Positions 62,001-64,000 of a DNA stretch of 64,000 nt are shown one piece after another. Each line of letters opens with the position of its first letter. The stretch's first letter is position 1. Source of the stretch: Acanthaster planci. Its lineage: Eukaryota; Echinodermata; Asteroidea; Valvatida; Acanthasteridae. The notes below the pieces were generated by a model, which was not told the origin of the DNA, searched no databases, and worked only from the letters and a program-made list of their open reading frames with translations. The stretch lies in the NCBI RefSeq assembly GCF_001949145.1, contig NW_019091458.1, positions 210,857 to 274,856 of the forward strand. The letters are read 5' to 3'. Made by a program: the position numbers and the translations under genes.

Positions 62001-64000
62001 ATGCCTGTTGCATTTGACCTTATTGCATGAAACCATATACAACCCTGTGCACAAAAGCAACTGAGAAGAGGAAGTGCCTAAGAGACGATGGTGTCCATTT
62101 GAATTGTTGACTCAAACTTCAGCCAGACTTGAGTGCCAACCTTCTTGGACTTTAGACTCGACTTTAGAAAATTTGACTTGACGTTACCAACTTCTGTTGA
62201 CATAAATGCGAGAAGAAATGTAACTGTGACTGTCTGTTTCCATCACAAGTATATATCATGATGGAAAAAATTAGGCAGACGAATCACCAGGGGCCAATTT
62301 CATAGCCTTACTTAAGTGAAAAATTTGATTTAGCATGAAAAAACTGTGCTTGACAAATCAGGTTACCAGCCAAAACTTCTTGTGATGTATATTGTTTAGG
62401 AATGGTATTCACCTGTCTTTTGGTTAGCATGACAATTGCACAAAGTTTGAGCTGGTAACCTTTGTTTATTAACCCTAACACTCCGCAATCCTTCACCTGT
62501 TGGAGGACTGAGGAGTGTTAGGGTTAACCCTCCTTTGGTTTTACAGCACAAATGTGCACAAATGCCCACAGTCAGTGGTGAGCATGTATTTTCTATATGG
62601 AACTCAAACATGCACAGGTTCAGTGTGTACACAGTAGATTGCAAGCAGANNNNNNNNNNNNNNNNNNNNNNNNNNNNNNNNNNNNNNNNNNNNNNNNNNN
62701 NNNNNNNNNNNNNNNNNNNNNNNNNNNNNNNNNNNNNNNNNNNNNNNNNNNNNNNNNNNNNNNNNNNNNNNNNNNNNNNNNNNNNNNNNNNNNNNNNNNN
62801 NNNNNNNNNNNNNNNNNNNNNNNNNNNNNNNNNNNNNNNNNNNNNNNNNNNNNNNNNNNNNNNNNNNNNNNNNNNNNNNNNNNNNNNNNNAACACAGCTG
62901 TGCTTCTTTGAGGTGTTCACCAAATGACTCAAAGAGTGACTTAAGCATAGGAGGGTTAAGCAAGGTTTTTTTGGTACCCGAGCAAATTCTTTGCTTAAGC
63001 AGCTCTATGAAACTGGCTCCTGGTTTGCAAAATGTCTTTTATCACGTACAAAGAATGTCAGGAAAAACACATGCACTCCCAAGTCAATTAAAATTACATC
63101 AGATGGGCCTAGAAAAAAAATGCTGTGGGACTCTACCCGGGAAAAGTTCACTTGTGACTCGACTTGTGGAAAAAGACCTGTAATTTGACTTGACTTTTAA
63201 AAAAAATGACTTGTTATACAAAACTATTGAGGGAATTGCTCTATGATAGGTATGCACGTTGTTTTTCTGTTTCGGGGGTGAACATCCTATTTTTTCCTGT
63301 TGGTTTTGATTTGTTGATGATACCTTTAACACTTTAAATATATAAATGTTATACTTTCAGTGGATCTTTCTGACCTCCAACCTGAAACGAGTGCTGCCTC
63401 GTATTTATACTAGTTGTTTCTGTTATTTTTTCTTACAGTGGTTTCTGGCAAATTTCTCATATCAAGAGGCTCTGAATGACACTCAGATGGCAATTGTCAA
63501 TACTCTTTCATCAACTTCAGGTATGTCTTCCTTTTTTTGGCCGGCATTTCGCAACTTCAAAGTTTACATCAGGAATCATAATTTGACATGTAGTTTTGGT
63601 TAAATGCCATCTGACATTTTTTTGGACTTCATGTATAAAAATGAAAACTATGATGAAACGATTTCAAAATGTTGTACTTTTACAAAGCTTCCACAGCTTT
63701 GTCTAAAATCCTATTAACTGTGACCCTTCCAGATCTTTTAAAACTTTCCAGGAGGTTTTGGACAATTTTAAGGGTTGGTGAAAGTACAGCCTAGTGCTTC
63801 ACAATTTGCTTCTCAACATTACATGTGAATTTGTTACTCGCTACAACACAGTTGAAGATATTGTGTTATTCAGGAAGGGGTGCTCAAGCATGGGGAGTTA
63901 GCAAGCAGTGCAACCAACTTCCCTGTCCGTTGTTTTTCTGATTGTACGGTTTCTAATGTGTCTTTGCCACCAGGTGTCTTCACCATGATCCTAGCCGCTT
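56040..64000 (+). CDS. SLC35F5: SLC35F5-type solute carrier, 5' eight recognised coding exons (partial)
   Basis: Multi-spanning transporter of the drug/metabolite (EamA) superfamily; human SLC35F5 has been linked to thiamine transport. Exons: 56040-56144, 58809-58955, 59511-59567, 60428-60521, 61144-61200, 61837-61976, 63439-63520, 63974-beyond 64000. Phases join throughout. Diagnostic matches to human SLC35F5: [96 protein letters not shown] and VFTMILAA. Transmembrane segments are visible in exons 1, 2, 6 and 7. The frame is open just upstream of ATG 56040 back to an acceptor-like site (CTCCTTTTTGAAATAG|ACC), so a further 5' exon may exist; the ATG shown is the first in frame within this exon. 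The remaining transmembrane half lies off the right edge. Confidence 0.93.
58084..58152. mobile_element. Possible relative of the TTAA-ended palindromic element
   Basis: TTAACCCTAACTCC at the left resembles the terminus of the elements at 11166 and 62471, and the segment ends in TTAA about 69 bp later. The right part does not form a good palindrome with the left. Lies in SLC35F5 intron 1. Weak call. Confidence 0.25.
62471..62525. mobile_element. 55-bp palindromic element with AACCCTAAC...GTTAGGGTT ends, copy 2
   Basis: AACCCTAACACTCCGC...GAGTGTTAGGGTT, flanked on both sides by perfect TTAA when the AA/TT ends are counted into it. It is the reverse complement of 11166-11220 with two differences. 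Lies inside the MITE at 62288-63022, suggesting a nested insertion. Confidence 0.65.
62650..62890. other. Assembly gap, 241 N
   Basis: A run of N within SLC35F5 intron 6. It follows closely on a palindrome inside a MITE, which may explain failure to assemble. Confidence 0.99.

Larger units (their letters stand above)
62288..63022. mobile_element. MITE-like element in SLC35F5 intron 6 (contains a gap and a nested palindrome)
   Basis: The left terminus reads CAGGGGCCAATTTCATAG...TTACTTAAG. The inverted complement of the right terminus (62994-63022) reads CAGGAGCCAGTTTCATAG...CTTAAG. An inner inverted pair GGTTACCAGC / GCTGGTAACC also occurs. CAGGGGCC...TTTCATA termini are common on non-autonomous DNA elements in animals. 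The interior is interrupted by 241 N and by the 55-bp palindrome at 62471-62525. Confidence 0.6.

Noticed and set aside
63350-63400. Alternative acceptor TTTCAG|TGGATCTTTCTG before SLC35F5 exon 7
   Set aside because: The acceptor at 63438 gives the conserved [12 protein letters not shown]; the upstream site would add a non-conserved segment, so it is probably not used.

Overview
The window is animal (metazoan) genomic DNA. It has long introns, consensus GT...AG splice sites, widely spaced genes, many short inverted-repeat elements and two runs of N that mark assembly gaps. The gene set (a KLF6/7-type zinc-finger factor, tyrosine hydroxylase, SLC35F5, secreted C-type lectin/PAN proteins) fits an invertebrate bilaterian. 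The very frequent palindromes TACATGTA and TAGGCCTA, together with the lectin genes, make me lean to a marine deuterostome such as an echinoderm. That placement is an inference.

Layout. (1) 1-14331, minus strand: the 5' two coding exons of a KLF6/7 orthologue, separated by an 11.8 kb intron. The last two zinc fingers lie off the left edge. A perfect CArG box sits about 440 bp upstream of the start codon. (2) 19128-about 20332, minus strand: a MAP3K-like (TKL) protein kinase with an unusual D-F-Y in place of D-F-G; its 5' end is only tentatively located. (3) 23252-23711, minus strand: a degenerate stretch resembling an H2A/H2A.Z histone, with stops. (4) 23712-34403: about 10.7 kb with no recognisable gene, holding several inverted-repeat elements and dispersed repeats. 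(5) 34404-35153 and 39053-39793, plus strand: two intronless tandem paralogues encoding a signal peptide, a C-type lectin domain with a QPD motif, and a PAN/apple domain. The duplicated block also includes about 600 bp of upstream DNA. (6) 45789-52174, plus strand: a complete 14-exon tyrosine hydroxylase gene (467 aa) whose exon phases all join correctly. Two CACGTG boxes and a MITE lie in its proximal upstream region. (7) 56040-64000, plus strand: the first eight recognised coding exons of SLC35F5, running off the right edge.

I see no operon-like or clustered pathway relationship among the genes. They look like independent neighbours, and only the two lectin genes are related to each other. 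The most unusual items are a 55-bp palindromic element with TTAA-CCCTAA ends present twice in opposite orientation, the CTLD-PAN tandem pair, the D-F-Y kinase, the histone-like relic and the set of distinct inverted-repeat elements. All similarity statements come from reading the sequence against remembered family consensus; no search was run.
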